DNA of 64,000 nucleotides from Ruegeria_C sp041537925 (GCF_041537925.1 NZ_JBGOSH010000009.1:62001-126000); one strand, 5' to 3'. Shown: positions 16,527-26,021, counted from the first letter of the stretch. The notes: generated by a model not told the origin, from the letters alone. Numbers and translations are program-made.

Positions 16527-16691
16527 GTGCCTAGAGGCCCAGACGAAGAAAAAGTAAGCGAGCTACTACGAAGGATGACTGGTGCAGCCACATGGCAAGG
16601 GCACCATATGATAACAGCCTTGAATGCCGCCGAGGGGTGGTCTGACGATTACTTTCAGCAGTTTGGGACCGAACGTCCGCTTTCTCCTTAA
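16527..16691 (+). CDS. Small hypothetical protein
   Basis: 54 codons from GTG at 16527, beginning MPRGPDEEKVSELLRRM, with GAATWQGHHMITALNAAEGW and ending ERPLSP. It lies 10 bases after the tyrA-like stop in the same direction. Amino acid use looks protein-like, but there is no clear ribosome binding site and I know no family. A 3' remnant of a longer gene is also possible. Confidence 0.3.
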   Translation: MPRGPDEEKVSELLRRMTGAATWQGHHMITALNAAEGWSDDYFQQFGTERPLSP

Positions 16692-16950
16692 TAAACTGTT
16701 CGCTTTGCACTCGCGGCCAAGGTCAGCTCTCCGCCCGATCTTCTAGTTGAGGATGTCCGCAGTGGGCTGGAAGCGGCCATCCGAAAACCTTCCCCGGCAA
16801 TACGGCGATGGCGCGAAACAAGCAAAGAATGAGACCCGAAGATATGGAGCCTCGAACCAAGAAAGTTGAAGGTTAATGCGCCCAAAGTTTTGGGCCAAAA
16901 ATGCAATTCTTTGGGCGAAATGCAAAGCTATGGGCGCACCTACAAAACCT
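16692..16950. other. Non-coding stretch beyond gyrB with TGGGC inverted repeats
   Basis: No gene was recognised. CGCCCAAAG (16879-16887) and CTTTGGGCG (16909-16917) are a perfect 9-bp inverted pair, and GCCCAAA/TTTGGGC also pair locally at 16880-16895. On the minus strand this lies about 35-70 bases after the gyrB stop and may form a 3' hairpin, but there is no T-run, so a Rho-independent terminator is not shown. Confidence 0.4.
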
Positions 16951-19368
16951 CTAAAAATCCAAGTTCTCGACGCTGAGCGCGTTTTTCTGAATGAACTCGC
17001 GGCGGGGTTCGACGACGTCTCCCATGAGTTTGGTGAAGAGATCGTCAGCTTCGACCATGTCATCCACCCGCACCTGCAGGAGTGTGCGCGCATCCGGGTC
17101 CAGGGTGGTTTCCCAGAGCTGGTCGGGGTTCATTTCCCCCAGACCCTTGTACCGTTGCAATGACAAGCCTTTTTCACCCTCTTCCAGGATCGCGCGTAAG
17201 AGATCCAGGGGCCCGTGGATCGCCTGCATCCGGTCGCGGCGGACAAGTGTTGCGGGGGTGCTATATATCTCCTGCAGGCTCTGAGTGAAGCTACCTGTCT
17301 TGCGCGCTTCGCCCGAGCGCAGCATTGGGCCGTCCAATGTGCGCACCTCTTCCACGCCGCGCAGGATGCGGGCCAGTCGGATGCCGTGATCCTGGGTGAT
17401 CCGGCCCTGCCAGCCGCGCTCGTATTCCAGCGCGATGAGGTCGAGTCGGGTGGCGACCTTATCGGCCACACCCTGCAGATCCGCATCCACAGCGCCCGGC
17501 ACAAAAGCCCCGGCAACGGCGGCCTGTTCCAGAATATGGCGCGGGTAATGGGTCGGGAATGCATCCAAAACGCGTTTCAGCTGCCGCGCTTCGTCGACAA
17601 CACGGGTCAGATCCTGGCCAATGATCTCTTCGCCATTGCCAAGCCGCAGTATCGCACCCTCAACCCCTTGATTTATAAGATAATCATCCAGCGCGGCTTG
17701 ATCTTTCAGATAGACCTCGGATTTACCGCGCGCCACCTTGTAAAGCGGCGGCTGTGCGATATAGAGATACCCGCCTTCGATCAATTCCGGCATCTGCCGG
17801 TAGAAAAAGGTCAAAAGCAGCGTGCGGATATGCGCGCCATCCACATCCGCATCGGTCATGATGACGATCTTGTGGTAGCGCAGTTTCTCGATGTTGAATT
17901 CGTCGCGACCGATGCCAGTGCCCAGCGCCATGACCAGATTGCCGATCTCCTGACTGGAGAGCATCCGATCAAAACGCGCCCGCTCCACGTTCAGGATCTT
18001 GCCGCGCAGGGGCAGTACGGCTTGTGTCAGCCGGTCGCGCCCGGTCTGGGCCGAACCACCGGCTGAATCGCCCTCGACCAGAAACACCTCGGTCTTGGAG
18101 GGGTCCTTTTCGGAGCAGTCCTTGAGCTTGCCAGCGAGATAGTTCACATCCATCGCCGTCTTGCGCCGGGTCAACTCGCGGGCCTTGCGTGCGGCCTCGC
18201 GGGCCAGGGCGGCCTCGATGATCTTGCCGACGATCTGCTTGGCCTCGTTGGGGTTCTCTTCAAACCATTCGGCCAGTTTCTCGTTCACCATGCTTTCGAC
18301 GGCGGGGCGCACTTCGGACGAAACCAGCTTGTCCTTCGTCTGGGATGAGAATTTCGGGTCCGGCACCTTGACCGACAACACACAGGTCAGCCCCTCGCGA
18401 GCATCGTCACCGGTAAAGTTGATCTTCTCGCGTTTCGCGATGCCACTAGACTGGGCGTAGTTGTTGATCGTCCGTGTCAGCGCGCCGCGAAAGCCTGCCA
18501 CATGGGTGCCGCCATCGCGCTGTGGAATGTTGTTGGTGAAGGGCAGGACGGACTCGTGATAGCTGTCATTCCACCACATCGCGACCTCGACCCCGATCTC
18601 GTCGCGCTCGCCCTTGATGTAGATCGGCTGATCCATCACCGGGCTTTTCGAACGGTCGAGATATTTGACGAATTCTTTGACGCCACCTTCGTAGAACAGC
18701 TCGGTTTCCAGCCGCTCGGCAGGGCGTTCATCGATCAGAATGATGCGCACGCCCGAGTTCAGGAAGGCCAGTTCGCGCAGGCGTTTTTCCAGTGTCTCAA
18801 ATGAGTATTCCAGGTCCGAGAACGTGTTAGTCGAGGCCAGAAACCGCACCTCGGTGCCGGTCTGTTCACCGCATTCCCCAACCACGCTCAGGTGCTCACT
18901 TGTCTCACCGCCTTCGAAGCGGGCGACATGTTCCTTACCTTCGCGCCAGATGCGCAGTTCCAGCCAATCGCTCAGTGCGTTCACAACCGATACACCAACC
19001 CCGTGCAACCCGCCCGACACCTTGTAGGAATTGCTGTCGAATTTCCCGCCGGCATGCAGTTGGGTCATGATGACTTCGGCGGCGGAAACGCCTTCTTCCT
19101 CGTGGATGCCCACCGGAATCCCGCGCCCGTTATCGCTGACCGAGACGCTGCTATCTGCGTGAATTTTCACCGTCACATGGTCGGCGTGACCAGCCAGTGC
19201 TTCGTCAATTCCATTGTCGACGACCTCATACACCATATGGTGCAGACCCGAGCCATCATCGGTATCCCCGATATACATGCCGGGCCGTTTGCGAACCGCC
19301 TCCAACCCCTTGAGAACCTTTATAGAATCCGCGCCATATTCCTGCGGGGTTTGCTCGTTCTCGGACAT
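16951..19368 (-). CDS. gyrB: DNA gyrase subunit B
   Basis: 805 residues from ATG at 19366-19368 (MSENEQTPQEYGADSIKVL). The GHKL ATPase covers about 10-220 (KRPGMYIGDTDDGSGLHHMV, EVVDNGIDEA), the transducer about 220-390, the TOPRIM part begins with EGDSAGGSAQTGRDR and includes the DxD pair in IVIMTDADVDGAHIRTL, and the C-terminal tail contains QRYKGLGEMNPDQLWETTLD. With GyrA it introduces negative supercoils and is the target of coumarins. It is the last of dnaA-dnaN-recF-gyrB, all minus strand. A 19-residue upstream extension lacks family support. Confidence 0.98.
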   Translation of the reverse strand: MSENEQTPQEYGADSIKVLKGLEAVRKRPGMYIGDTDDGSGLHHMVYEVVDNGIDEALAGHADHVTVKIHADSSVSVSDNGRGIPVGIHEEEGVSAAEVIMTQLHAGGKFDSNSYKVSGGLHGVGVSVVNALSDWLELRIWREGKEHVARFEGGETSEHLSVVGECGEQTGTEVRFLASTNTFSDLEYSFETLEKRLRELAFLNSGVRIILIDERPAERLETELFYEGGVKEFVKYLDRSKSPVMDQPIYIKGERDEIGVEVAMWWNDSYHESVLPFTNNIPQRDGGTHVAGFRGALTRTINNYAQSSGIAKREKINFTGDDAREGLTCVLSVKVPDPKFSSQTKDKLVSSEVRPAVESMVNEKLAEWFEENPNEAKQIVGKIIEAALAREAARKARELTRRKTAMDVNYLAGKLKDCSEKDPSKTEVFLVEGDSAGGSAQTGRDRLTQAVLPLRGKILNVERARFDRMLSSQEIGNLVMALGTGIGRDEFNIEKLRYHKIVIMTDADVDGAHIRTLLLTFFYRQMPELIEGGYLYIAQPPLYKVARGKSEVYLKDQAALDDYLINQGVEGAILRLGNGEEIIGQDLTRVVDEARQLKRVLDAFPTHYPRHILEQAAVAGAFVPGAVDADLQGVADKVATRLDLIALEYERGWQGRITQDHGIRLARILRGVEEVRTLDGPMLRSGEARKTGSFTQSLQEIYSTPATLVRRDRMQAIHGPLDLLRAILEEGEKGLSLQRYKGLGEMNPDQLWETTLDPDARTLLQVRVDDMVEADDLFTKLMGDVVEPRREFIQKNALSVENLDF

Positions 19369-19450
19369 TCGCGGCTTCCTATTATATTCCTGCGATTTTA
19401 TACGAAACGCAGGCGGGAATGTCACGTGAATCCCCCCTTTTTTTAGGGTT

Positions 19451-20548
19451 TCAGGCGGTCGAAACCCGCGAGATTCCCTCCTCTTCGGTCACCGCCAGCC
19501 CTTGCGCCCGATCACCCAGTTCGGCAAACAGTTCCGGCCCCGTCCCAGACATCCAGGCCTGCGCGCCCAACGCGCAGATCTCGTCATAAAGTGCAGCCCG
19601 GCGGACTGCATCCAGATGCGCTGCAACCTCGTCGAGCAGCAGGATCGGCGGTGTGCCGATAAGGCTAGATAGCGCCCGCGCATTAGCCAGGATCAGTGAG
19701 ATCAGCAGCGCCTTTTGTTCCCCCGTCGAACAGTCTTTCGCCGGGACACCCTTGGCCGCGTAGACACCATAAAGGTCGCTGCGATGCGGCCCGGCCAGCG
19801 CGCGACCCGCCGCGATGTCGCGAAAGCGGGATTCCTGCAGCGCATCGCGCAGATCCGCCTCGGTTGCGGGCATCTCGCCCTCGGACTGGATCAGTTCCAA
19901 CTCGGCGACCGGAAAGGCGGTTTCGGTCTCAGTCTGCGCCCGCCGCAAAAACGCCAGTGCCGAAAGACGGCTCTGATGGATCCGGTGTCCGGCCGCCGCC
20001 ATCTGCTGCTCCAGCGCCCCGTACCAATGGGCATCGCGCATCTCGTCCTTCAGCAGGCGGTTGCGTTCGCGCATGGCCTTGTCATAGATCAGCGCCGCCT
20101 CGGCATGCTTGGGATCAAAGCTGAGAGCGATGCGGTCCAGAAATCGCCGCCGTCCGTCGGCCCCTTCGATCCAGAGCCGATCCATCGACGGGATCAGCCA
20201 GACTACTCGGGCGATCTGTCCCAGAGCGATCTGACTGACGCTCTTGCCATCCAGACGCACCTGCCGCGCCGCACCACCCTCGGACCAGGTCTCGATCTCG
20301 TACTGCTTGTCCTGCGCGCTGAGAAGTCCGGTCAGTTTCCAGCCCAGCGCTTCGGGACGACGTGTCATGTCCGCAGCACTTGCCCGGCGCAACCCGCGCC
20401 CGGGTGAAAACAGCGACACTGCCTCGATGATGTTGGTCTTGCCTGCGCCGTTGGGGCCGTGCAGCACCACGGGCCGCCCATCCAGCGTCATCTGCGCCAG
20501 CTTGTGGGATCGGAAATGAGACAGTTTCAGCGCGGTCAGGGCCAGCAT
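19451..20548 (-). CDS. recF: DNA replication and repair protein RecF
   Basis: 365 residues. Walker A GPNGAGKT is at 31-38, the SMC-like signature STGEQKALLISLILANA lies near 275, and Walker B PILLLDEVAAHLD near 305. RecF binds gaps with RecO and RecR to load RecA. It sits between dnaN and gyrB, 64 bases from dnaN, in the usual order for the replication cluster. Confidence 0.97.
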   Translation of the reverse strand: MLALTALKLSHFRSHKLAQMTLDGRPVVLHGPNGAGKTNIIEAVSLFSPGRGLRRASAADMTRRPEALGWKLTGLLSAQDKQYEIETWSEGGAARQVRLDGKSVSQIALGQIARVVWLIPSMDRLWIEGADGRRRFLDRIALSFDPKHAEAALIYDKAMRERNRLLKDEMRDAHWYGALEQQMAAAGHRIHQSRLSALAFLRRAQTETETAFPVAELELIQSEGEMPATEADLRDALQESRFRDIAAGRALAGPHRSDLYGVYAAKGVPAKDCSTGEQKALLISLILANARALSSLIGTPPILLLDEVAAHLDAVRRAALYDEICALGAQAWMSGTGPELFAELGDRAQGLAVTEEEGISRVSTA

Positions 20549-20612
20549 GACACACGCGTCCTTCTTCTGTTCAAAAAAGTACCTCCGCCGGAGGTATCGC
20601 GCGCAAACGCGA

Positions 20613-21734
20613 TCAGACGCGCATCGGCATGACTACATAGACCGCGCTCTGATCATTGCCTTCGCGCATTAGGGTCGGATCACCGGCCGAATTGAACATG
20701 AAGACCGCGTTTTCCCGATCCACCTGGCTGGCTATCTCCAGCAGGTATTTGGCGTTGAACCCGATTTCCAGCCGCTCATCGCCATAGGCCACCGCCAGCT
20801 CTTCCTCGGCGGCACCGCTGTCGGGGGCGTTGACCGACAGCACAAGCTTGTCTTCGTCCAATTGCAGTTTGACCGCGCGCGACCGTTCCGAGGATACGGT
20901 AGCCACTCGGTCCACGGCCTGCGCAAATTCCGAGGCGTCCACCTCCAGCCGTCGGTTATTGCCCTGAGGAATGACGCGGGTGTAGTCGGGGAAAGTGCCG
21001 TCGATCACTTTCGAGGTCAACGTGATGTCGGGCGTGGCGAACCGCACCTTGGTTTCGCTGACCGACACTGCGATGTCCATCTCGTCGTCGTCCAGCAGCT
21101 TGCGCAGTTCGCCCACGGTTTTGCGCGGCACGATCACGCCGGGCATGTCTTCGGCCCCGGCGGGTAGTTCCGAGTCGATCCGGGCAAGACGGTGACCATC
21201 CGTGGCAACACAGCGCAACGTCTTGCCCCCCTCGGGGCCGTCGGCCACATGCATGTAGACGCCGTTCAGGTAATAGCGGGTTTCCTCTGTGGAAATGGCG
21301 AATTTCGATTTGTCGAACAGCCGCCGCAACACGGCGGCATTGGCGGTGAAATTCGACTGGTATTCTGAGGACGCCATGACCGGGAAATCTTCCTTCGGCA
21401 GGGTCGCCAGCGAAAAGTTCGAGCGGCCCGCCTCGACTGTCAGACGGCCCGTCGCGTTGTCGGCGGTCAGAGTCACCAGCGCGCCGTCGGGAAGTTTGCG
21501 CACGATCTCATGCAGCGTAGTTGCGGCGACCGTGGTGGCGCCCGCGCGTTCAACCTGTGCAGGTGCGCTGTCGACCACTTCGATGTCCAGATCGGTTGCC
21601 CGAAACTGAATGCTGTCGCCTTCGGCCTCGATCAGCACATTGGCCAGAATGGGGATGGTGTTGCGCCGTTCCACAACAGACTGAGCCTGAGCCACGGCCT
21701 TGAGCAACGTGCCGCGTTCGATGCTGATCTTCAT
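20613..21734 (-). CDS. dnaN: DNA polymerase III beta clamp
   Basis: 373 residues, the normal length, with three clamp-fold repeats. The start is MKISIERGTLLKAVAQAQ, and the end PTLMREGNDQSAVYVVMPMRV is the typical sliding-clamp terminus that forms the partner-binding groove. The protein encircles DNA as a dimer and tethers Pol III and other factors. It is 182 bases downstream of dnaA. Confidence 0.98.
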   Translation of the reverse strand: MKISIERGTLLKAVAQAQSVVERRNTIPILANVLIEAEGDSIQFRATDLDIEVVDSAPAQVERAGATTVAATTLHEIVRKLPDGALVTLTADNATGRLTVEAGRSNFSLATLPKEDFPVMASSEYQSNFTANAAVLRRLFDKSKFAISTEETRYYLNGVYMHVADGPEGGKTLRCVATDGHRLARIDSELPAGAEDMPGVIVPRKTVGELRKLLDDDEMDIAVSVSETKVRFATPDITLTSKVIDGTFPDYTRVIPQGNNRRLEVDASEFAQAVDRVATVSSERSRAVKLQLDEDKLVLSVNAPDSGAAEEELAVAYGDERLEIGFNAKYLLEIASQVDRENAVFMFNSAGDPTLMREGNDQSAVYVVMPMRV

Positions 21735-21916
21735 TTCCCTTGTTCCTCTGCATGGGCCGGGACACGCACCCTAGCGGGTTGCCGCACCGACACAAGATTT
21801 TTTACAGATTTGTCAGCCGGAAAGACACGGGCGTCAAGGCCCGCGCCCCACTCGGAACGCAGTTCCCGGCCGAACGTGAGGAGGAACACACAAATGGCCG
21901 GGAAATCGGGCTGAGA

Positions 21917-23311
21917 TCAGGCTTCCAGCGCGCGGCGCAACATCTCGACATCTTCGGCGATCTGGCCGTCGGTTAGCTTCAGCTCTTCGATGCGGCGCAC
22001 ACCGTGCATGACGGTGGTGTGGTCGCGGCCGCCAAAGCGTCGCCCGATCTCGGGCAGGGACCGGCTGGTCAGCTGTTTGCACAGATACATGGCAATCTGC
22101 CGGGGTCGCGCATAAGAGCGCAGTCGTTTGGGTCCAATGATATCGCTAAGCCGGATGTTGTAGTAGTCCGAGACCTTGCGCTGGATTTCTTCGACCGTGA
22201 TCTTGCGTTCCGAGGCGCGCAGGACATCGGCCAGACAATCCTGAGTCAGCTCCATGTCGATCTCGCGCCCAACCAGCGAGGCAAACGCGAATAGCCGGGT
22301 CAGGGCGCCTTCCAGCACACGCACATTGGTGGAAATGCGATGGGCCAGAAACTCCAGCACCCCGTCGCGGATCTTCAGATCGGGATAGGTGGCACTGTGC
22401 TGCTGCACCTTGTTCTGCAGGATACCCAGACGGAGTTCGTAATCAGTAGGATGCAGATCGACGACCAGGCCGCATTGCAGGCGCGATTTCACCCGGTCTT
22501 CCAGATCCTTGATCTCACCCGGTGCGCGATCGGCCGAGATGATGATCTGCTTGTTCTGGTCGACAAGCGCGTTGAAGGTGTGAAAGAACTCTTCCTGAGT
22601 GCTGTCCTTGCCGGCGATGAACTGGACATCATCGACCATCAGCACATCGACCGAGCGGAAGAGGTGCTTGAAATCCATCATGCGGCGTTCGCGTAGGGCC
22701 TGCACGAATCGGTACATGAACTGTTCTGCGGACAAGTAGAGGACATTAAGCTCGGGCTGGCGTTCGCGCAGTTCCCAGGCGATGGCGTGCATCAGATGGG
22801 TCTTGCCCAGCCCGACACCCCCATACAGCACAAGCGGGTTGAAGGTGACCGGGCCACCTTCGGACACGCGACGGGCCGCGGCATGGGCAAGTTCGTTCGG
22901 TTTGCCGACGACAAAGCGTTCAAAGGTGAATCGTTTGTCCAGAGGGGCGGTCTGCAACGCATCCAGCGGTGCATTGGCAGATGCGGAACTCACGGGTGCA
23001 ACATTGGGCATTTCCGTCTCTTCCTGCTGGTCCGCGTCGTCTGGGGACGCGGCGGGGCGTGCGGGTGAGTTTGCCGCAACGCGAAATGCCAGGCGGCGCA
23101 CGTCTTCCCCGGACGTGTTCAGCTCATACAGGATGAGATCCGCAAAGTTCTGGCTTACATAGTTTCCCACGAAATTTGTCGGTACTGAAAAGACGGCAAC
23201 GCCATCTTCCAGTTCCTGAAATTTCATCGGCTCGATCCAGGTCGTATAGTTGTTCTTGCCGACTGTCTTGAGCAGCCGTTCGCGAAGTTGTCCCCATTTC
23301 TCTTGTGTCAT
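21917..23311 (-). CDS. dnaA: Chromosomal replication initiator DnaA
   Basis: 464 residues from ATG at 23309-23311 (MTQEKWGQLRERLLK); a longer frame upstream lacks family support. Domain I is at about 1-80 with NNYTTWIEPMKF; domain II is a linker; the AAA+ domain III has Walker A GGVGLGKTHL and Walker B VLMVDDVQFIAGKDSTQEE; domain IV ends with the DnaA-box reader GGRDHTTVMHGVRRIEELK. It opens oriC as an ATP-dependent filament. No TTATCCACA-type box was seen upstream, so oriC may be elsewhere. Confidence 0.98.
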   Translation of the reverse strand: MTQEKWGQLRERLLKTVGKNNYTTWIEPMKFQELEDGVAVFSVPTNFVGNYVSQNFADLILYELNTSGEDVRRLAFRVAANSPARPAASPDDADQQEETEMPNVAPVSSASANAPLDALQTAPLDKRFTFERFVVGKPNELAHAAARRVSEGGPVTFNPLVLYGGVGLGKTHLMHAIAWELRERQPELNVLYLSAEQFMYRFVQALRERRMMDFKHLFRSVDVLMVDDVQFIAGKDSTQEEFFHTFNALVDQNKQIIISADRAPGEIKDLEDRVKSRLQCGLVVDLHPTDYELRLGILQNKVQQHSATYPDLKIRDGVLEFLAHRISTNVRVLEGALTRLFAFASLVGREIDMELTQDCLADVLRASERKITVEEIQRKVSDYYNIRLSDIIGPKRLRSYARPRQIAMYLCKQLTSRSLPEIGRRFGGRDHTTVMHGVRRIEELKLTDGQIAEDVEMLRRALEA

Positions 23312-23806
23312 CAAGCGCCTCACGCATCCCTCGTTTTGCCAGGCCGCATCGGGGCGGCCATTATTTGTGCCCATTTATTGACCGGGTTCGGGCCGGCCAC
23401 GGTTCACACGCATGAGGATCGCGCCATCGGAAATGAATCCGATGCGAGTTGCCCGTCCCTCAGGCAACAATACCGACCAAGCACACGGGACCCGCAGTGA
23501 CGACGGAACCGTGCCCTTCTCATCCGGCACACAACTTTGTCTAGACAGGGCTACGCCGCGTGGCAGTACGCAGCTTGCAGCAGACCAATTCTTCGGGTGT
23601 CTCCCGAACCGTGGCTTGCGTTTACGCTCTTTTCTGATGCCTGTCAGATCCGACCGAAAACGTCCTGTCCCCCCAGCGAGTGAATCGCTGGAACAGTGGT
23701 AGCAACACGATGGGCGACGCGGCAACGAAACTCTGATGTTGACTCAGCCTTTACTGACAACGAATCTCGAGCACCTGCGGGACAGCGGCAATGTTGCAAC
23801 AGCCAC
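23312..23806. other. Intergenic region between dnaA and rpsT
   Basis: About 500 bases without a convincing gene. The dnaA promoter must lie here, but no clear -35/-10 pair stood out. A perfect stem CCAGCGA / TCGCTGG with five-base loop is at 23673-23691. I looked for DnaA boxes (TTATNCACA and reverse) and saw none, and there is no AT-rich unwinding tract, so there is no evidence of an origin here. Confidence 0.5.
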
Positions 23807-23836
23807 AAAAAAAGGCACCGCGAGGGTACCTTTTTT
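23807..23836 (-). terminator. Intrinsic terminator of rpsT
   Basis: A 12-bp stem with one mismatch (AAAAAAGGCACC / GGTACCTTTTTT) around loop GCGAG. On the minus strand the GC part is followed by seven T. It starts 34 bases after the rpsT stop. The A/T ends make it work in both directions in principle. Confidence 0.88.
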
Positions 23837-23869
23837 CAATCTTCGAATTTTTGCGGATTCGCTGGCGGT

Positions 23870-24133
23870 TCAGGCCATCGCCTTCACGCGCGCGGACAGG
23901 CGCGACATCTTGCGGGAGGCGGTGTTTTTGTGGAAGACGCCTTTCGACACGCCGCGCATCAGTTCCGGCTGTGCCGCGCGCAGGGCTGCGGTTGCCGCCG
24001 ACTGATCGCCGGATGCGATGGCTTCTTCAACTTTGCGGAGGTGGGTGCGGATGCGCGAGCGCCGCGCCTTGTTAACTGCGAAACGCTTTTCGTTCTGACG
24101 GGCGCGCTTCTTTGCTTGGGGCGAATTGGCCAT
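23870..24133 (-). CDS. rpsT: 30S ribosomal protein S20
   Basis: 87 residues, the usual S20 length, very basic: MANSPQAKKRARQNEKRF, then ARRSRIRTHLRKVEEAIASG and KGVFHKNTASRKMSRLSARV. It binds the 5' domain of 16S rRNA early in 30S assembly. AAGGTAAC precedes the start, and a terminator follows. The neighbourhood rpsT-dnaA is common in alphaproteobacteria. A long-range hairpin in the leader (24154-24187) is noted separately. Confidence 0.97.
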   Translation of the reverse strand: MANSPQAKKRARQNEKRFAVNKARRSRIRTHLRKVEEAIASGDQSAATAALRAAQPELMRGVSKGVFHKNTASRKMSRLSARVKAMA

Positions 24134-24153
24134 GTAGTCTGTTACCTTGTTCC

Positions 24154-24187
24154 GGTTCCGTTATCTCGATTGCGCAATGACGGAACC
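24154..24187 (-). promoter_or_regulatory. Leader hairpin upstream of rpsT
   Basis: GGTTCCGT (24154-24161) and ACGGAACC (24180-24187) are perfect complements separated by 18 bases, ending about 20 bases before the rpsT start codon. The hairpin would sit in the 5' untranslated region next to the ribosome binding site. Autoregulation of S20 is known in enterobacteria; a link to this structure is only inferred. Confidence 0.35.
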
Positions 24188-24327
24188 TGCAGGGACCTAG
24201 TGTCACCCTTGTGATTCGAGCCTGAGCGGGCCGCACGCGCATGTATAGCGGCGCTCATTACCCAAGTTCGAGGGGCTTGCCAAGCCCAATCTTGGCCAAT
24301 CCAGCCTGGCCGCGCATCCGACGCCCA

Positions 24328-25104
24328 TTAACGGTCGCGAAACTGCGCCTCGCGTTTTTCCAAGAAGGCGGCCATGCCTTCTTTCTGGTCTTCGGTGGCG
24401 AACATCGAATGGAAGACACGGCGTTCGAACAGCATGCCCTCGTTCAGGGTCAACTCGTAAGACCGGTTCACCGATTCCTTGGCGGCCAGAACGCTCAGCT
24501 GCGATTTTTCGGCCACCTTCTGCGCGGCAGCCATCGCTTCTTCTATCAGTTTTTTTGCAGGAACGACACGGCTGACCAGCCCGGCGCGCTCTGCCTCTTC
24601 GGCATCCATGAAGCGCCCGGTCAGGTTCATGTCCATGGATTTCGACTTGCCCACAAAACGGGTCAGACGTTGCGATCCACCCATGCCCGCGATGACGCCT
24701 AGATTTATCTCGGGCTGGCCGAACTTGGCGTTGTCAGCTGCGATGATGAAATCGCACATCATCGCCAGTTCACACCCACCGCCCAGTGCATAGCCCGAAA
24801 CGGCTGCGATGATCGGCTTGCGTATGGCGGCGATGCGGTCATTGGTCGAGGCAAACAGATTCTCTTCAAACACCTCAACAAAGCTCTTTTCGGACATTTC
24901 CTTGATATCGGCACCAGCCGCAAAGGCCTTGTCCGAACCGGTCAGGACCGTGCACCTGACCTTGTCGTTCTCTTCAGCCGCTTCTAGCGCCGTGCACAGC
25001 TCGCCCAACAACTCGGTGTTGAGCGCGTTCAGCGCGTCGGGTCGGTTCAGCTTGATGAGGGCGACGTGGTCTTCAATGTCGACGGTGATCGTCTGAAAAG
25101 CCAT
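24328..25104 (-). CDS. Enoyl-CoA hydratase
   Basis: 258 residues of the crotonase family. The oxyanion-hole segment AAGADIKEM is at 62-70, GGGCELAMMCD holds Glu112 and FGQPEINLG holds Glu132, matching the two catalytic glutamates (144 and 164) of rat enoyl-CoA hydratase. The C-terminal end FSSMFATEDQ-like part (FHSMFATEDQKEGMAAFLEK) is the standard short-chain type. It hydrates 2-enoyl-CoA in fatty-acid oxidation, perhaps also in amino acid breakdown. It is between rpsT and mutM, probably in its own unit. Confidence 0.94.
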   Translation of the reverse strand: MAFQTITVDIEDHVALIKLNRPDALNALNTELLGELCTALEAAEENDKVRCTVLTGSDKAFAAGADIKEMSEKSFVEVFEENLFASTNDRIAAIRKPIIAAVSGYALGGGCELAMMCDFIIAADNAKFGQPEINLGVIAGMGGSQRLTRFVGKSKSMDMNLTGRFMDAEEAERAGLVSRVVPAKKLIEEAMAAAQKVAEKSQLSVLAAKESVNRSYELTLNEGMLFERRVFHSMFATEDQKEGMAAFLEKREAQFRDR

Positions 25105-25169
25105 TGAGTGGTGCTTTCGGTTGTTCCGGTCAGAAGCGATTCCTTACCATGCACAGCCTATGGTTCAAG

Positions 25170-26021
25170 CTATCTTTGGCAAGACGGACAATAGAAGGAC
25201 GACCGTCCCGACTGCACGATGCGCGCGATTACGCCGGGACAATCGGGGGTTCGGCAGGGCTGCCCCTCGCGGTCATAAACATCGAAGCGATGTTGGAAAT
25301 ATCCAAGCTCTCCATCGGCTTGCCGGAAATCGCGCAGGCTAGACCCGCCCGCCTCGATCGCTTCGAACAGGACCGAACGGATGATGGGGACCATCGCGGC
25401 GACACGTGCTGCAGAAATTCTGCCAGCCTTGCGGCGCGGCGAGATACCGGCGCGATAGAGCGTCTCGCAGACATAGATATTGCCCAGACCGGCAACGATT
25501 CCCTGATCCAGCAGCGCCGATTTCACCGGCGTGTTGCGCGCTTTGAGCGCCGCGATAAGATGCGGTTCGTCAAATCTGTTACCCAGCGGTTCCGGCCCCA
25601 GCACCGCAAGCAGTTTGTGCTGGTCGGCCCTGTCGGTCGGTATCAGGTCCATCGCACCAAACCGGCGCGGGTCGTTGAAGGTCACCCGCGCGCCGTTGCC
25701 CATATGAAAAACCACGTGGTCATGTTTTTCAGGCATTGGATGGTCATGCAGGAACTGGCCCAGCGGATCGCCGGAGACAGTCATTCGCCCAGACATGCCC
25801 AGATGAACAATCAGCGTCTCCCCACTGCTCAGATCCAGCAGCAAGTATTTTGACCGCCGCCGCAGCCGTTCCACGCGCACTTCACTCAGCCGTTCGACCA
25901 TGCGATCGGGGAACGGCCAGCGCAGATCGGGGCGGTTGACCTCGGTCCGTTTCAGGACCACACCCTCCATCGCGGGCAAAAGGCCGCGCCTTACGGTCTC
26001 GACCTCGGGCAATTCGGGCAT
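25170..26021 (-). CDS. mutM: Formamidopyrimidine-DNA glycosylase
   Basis: 283 residues from ATG at 26019-26021, so that Pro2 and Glu3 of MPELPEVETVRRG become the catalytic N-terminus; a start six codons earlier would destroy activity. A helix-two-turn-helix is in the middle (VAGLGNIYVCETLYRAGISP), and a C4 zinc finger ends the protein (CRTPDC and CPSC). It removes 8-oxoguanine and FaPy bases. It diverges from ubiE. Confidence 0.96.
   Translation of the reverse strand: MPELPEVETVRRGLLPAMEGVVLKRTEVNRPDLRWPFPDRMVERLSEVRVERLRRRSKYLLLDLSSGETLIVHLGMSGRMTVSGDPLGQFLHDHPMPEKHDHVVFHMGNGARVTFNDPRRFGAMDLIPTDRADQHKLLAVLGPEPLGNRFDEPHLIAALKARNTPVKSALLDQGIVAGLGNIYVCETLYRAGISPRRKAGRISAARVAAMVPIIRSVLFEAIEAGGSSLRDFRQADGELGYFQHRFDVYDREGQPCRTPDCPGVIARIVQSGRSSFYCPSCQR

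Noticed and set aside
16951..23311. dnaA-dnaN-recF-gyrB as proof of oriC in the window
   Set aside because: The order is suggestive only; no DnaA boxes were seen in the adjacent gaps.
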